Source: Anisakis pegreffii
Taxonomy: Eukaryota; Nematoda; Chromadorea; Rhabditida; Anisakidae
Length of the DNA: 64,000 nucleotides
Assembly: GCA_035041965.1 (NCBI GenBank)
Contig: JAPYMA010000560.1
Location: forward strand, 62,001-126,000
Direction of reading: 5' to 3'
Shown: positions 63,001-64,000 of the stretch, one piece after another
Layout of the letters: every line of letters begins with the position of its first letter
Numbering within the stretch: position 1 is the stretch's first letter
Made by a program: the position numbers and the translations under genes
Notes under the pieces: model-generated
What the model saw: only the letters and a program-made list of their open reading frames with translations
Databases searched by the model: none
Told to the model about the DNA's origin: nothing

Positions 63001-63359
63001 AGTGAATACTTTATGCGTTATTTAAAAAATGCAGTCTGAAATTGTGAGAATTTTCAGTAACTGCAAAAGTTCCAATGTCTTTCGATTTTTTCAGATCGAA
63101 TACCTTTTTGATGTCACGTCCACTGAAGGATATACGTCCTAAACAGATCGGTTTCAACAACACTTCTTTCAAGTCTGATCAGTATGCTAAAAGTGGAGCA
63201 CCGAAAGGCGTAAGAGGAGTTCGTGGACGAAGTCGTGCTGGGTTGACGTTTCCAAAACGTCAGCCAATTAGCCGTGAACAGTTGGATAAAGAGTTAGATG
63301 CCTATATGAAACGGGGCAAACATCCTAAAATTGATGTCAGTGATCTCATGCAAACCTAA
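60013..63359 (+). CDS. RNA-binding protein with CHTOP-like C-terminus
   Basis: Four exons join in phase: 60013-60080, 62259-62385, 62631-62845 and 63095-63359, giving 224 residues. The N-terminus (MEEVVSISNQLKLRPIFPNE) and middle are not conserved to my eye. Residues about 65-135 are basic and aromatic (FVPRYTARAPLSISRPVRSY). A short Arg-Gly stretch (GVRGVRGRSRAG) precedes ISREQLDKELDAYMKRG. That last segment matches the FOP/CHTOP C-terminal motif LTKEQLDNQLDEYM, also related to the end of ALYREF (LDAQLDAYN). In those mRNA-export (TREX) adaptors it binds the helicase UAP56/DDX39. A role as an export adaptor is inferred from this motif alone; no RRM is visible. Intron 1 (2.2 kb) holds a long fold-back element. 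Confidence 0.75.
60200..61606. mobile_element. Fold-back element with long terminal inverted repeats
   Basis: The left arm (about 60200-60475) and right arm (about 61340-61606) are inverted copies of roughly 270 bp with scattered changes. Exact stretches include ATTTCGTAGCGCAGATCCACG at 60325-60345, whose reverse complement is at about 61487, and ACACTTCGCCAAGTGTT near each outer end. A third piece of the inner arm (CAAGGTGTATGCCAATACTG) lies at 61291-61310 in the forward direction, forming a second, tighter hairpin with the right arm. No transposase frame is seen inside. It looks like a non-autonomous DNA transposon (MITE/fold-back class) inserted in intron 1 of the CHTOP-like gene. Confidence 0.85.
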
Positions 63360-64000
63360 TATTATTCATTAATTTACAAAAGGTTTGGCCCCCACATTTC
63401 CCTCGTGAACCGTTCGCATTCATCATAAATGCTTCCAATTATTTTTGTTCATACTTGTACAAGTACTGGTTCATTGAATGGCTTCATGGATCAGGTAACG
63501 GAGATAATAGGAACAAAAGGATCGTCAAAGGACTGGAAAGCGATAAATTATGAAAAGGGACTCGATTTGAATATGTTCATGTGCTGAAACCACAAGAATA
63601 AATTATGTTCATTTGCAGCTAAATTTTCCTGACAGGAGCATAACAGTGTACAAAAAATAAATAAGTGATGTAGTTATCATAGTTTTTTTAATGAGATGCT
63701 GGGTGACAAATGTTCTAGGCGACGAAATATGCATCGAACTATGTTTTTATGAAGGGGGGGTGGTGGAGGAGAGAGTTTCCGTTCGTCGTGCAAATATATT
63801 TTTGCATATGATTATCTGAAATGCCAACTCCTAATTGTTTTTCATCAGTTTGTTGAAATGTAATTTGACGATTTTGTGGACCTCCTTCCATCCATCGTCA
63901 TTAGTTTTCTCATGTTTTTGTTGATTAACGTTTTGTTAACAGTTTCATCGTTAATAGTTTGCATTGAAAACTTTCACGATACTGTCACGGATTGGTTTGA
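63360..64000. other. 3' flank of the CHTOP-like gene
   Basis: AT-rich with a G7 run near 63756. AATAAA-type signals lie near 63600 and 63655. No other gene is seen before the window ends. Confidence 0.4.

Noticed and set aside
1..64000. tRNA genes, CRISPR arrays, bacterial-type operons and promoters
   Set aside because: Reading both strands I found no B-box-like GGTTCGANNCC with pairing arms, no regularly spaced identical repeats with unique spacers, and the gene architecture is eukaryotic.

Overview
The window is a stretch of an animal (metazoan) nuclear genome. It is AT-rich, and its genes are broken into many short exons by GT-AG introns of roughly 50-1500 bp. The gene set is conserved across animals. 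Compact genes, short introns and possible leader-splice acceptors just before two start codons fit a nematode or similar small invertebrate. That placement is an inference, because no marker gene fixes the phylum. Almost every long single-frame ORF is only one exon or noise, so the genes below were assembled exon by exon from conserved protein motifs, splice sites and intron phase.

Left part (1-16 kb): a glia maturation factor gene (762-2246, minus) and a 13-exon F-box/Kelch gene of the FBXO42 type (3961-8464, minus). Then follows a repeat-bearing intergenic stretch and an unrecognised four-membrane-segment protein on the plus strand (12294-14346).

Middle (16-45 kb): four minus-strand genes encode gankyrin/PSMD10 (16658-18975), the SNARE Sec20/BNIP1 (20423-23102), the copper chaperone COX17 (23809-24672) and the E2 enzyme UBE2K (27120-28977). 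A decayed copy of deoxyhypusine synthase follows (about 30665-31560), beside a diverged tandem repeat array (31600-32610). After a repeat-rich gap come UBE2Q on the plus strand (36021-38721) and the ribosome-biogenesis gene PPAN/Peter Pan on the minus strand (40484-44366).

Right part (45-64 kb): after a 5-kb stretch with no recognisable gene comes the mRNA-decapping scaffold EDC4/Ge-1 (49674-55822 or a little further, minus). One of its introns carries a dead mariner copy. A repeat and LINE-remnant stretch follows. Last is a plus-strand RNA-binding protein with a CHTOP-like C-terminus (60013-63359), whose first intron holds a 1.4-kb fold-back element with arms of about 270 bp.

The genes do ordinary housekeeping work: ubiquitin-proteasome (FBXO42, PSMD10, UBE2K, UBE2Q), RNA metabolism and ribosome assembly (EDC4, PPAN, CHTOP-like), vesicle fusion, actin control and cytochrome oxidase assembly. 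I saw no rRNA, tRNA, CRISPR or bacterial-style operon. The points most worth checking are the deoxyhypusine synthase relic with its catalytic lysine changed to glutamate, the fold-back element, the repeat array, and the EDC4 C-terminal exon phase.
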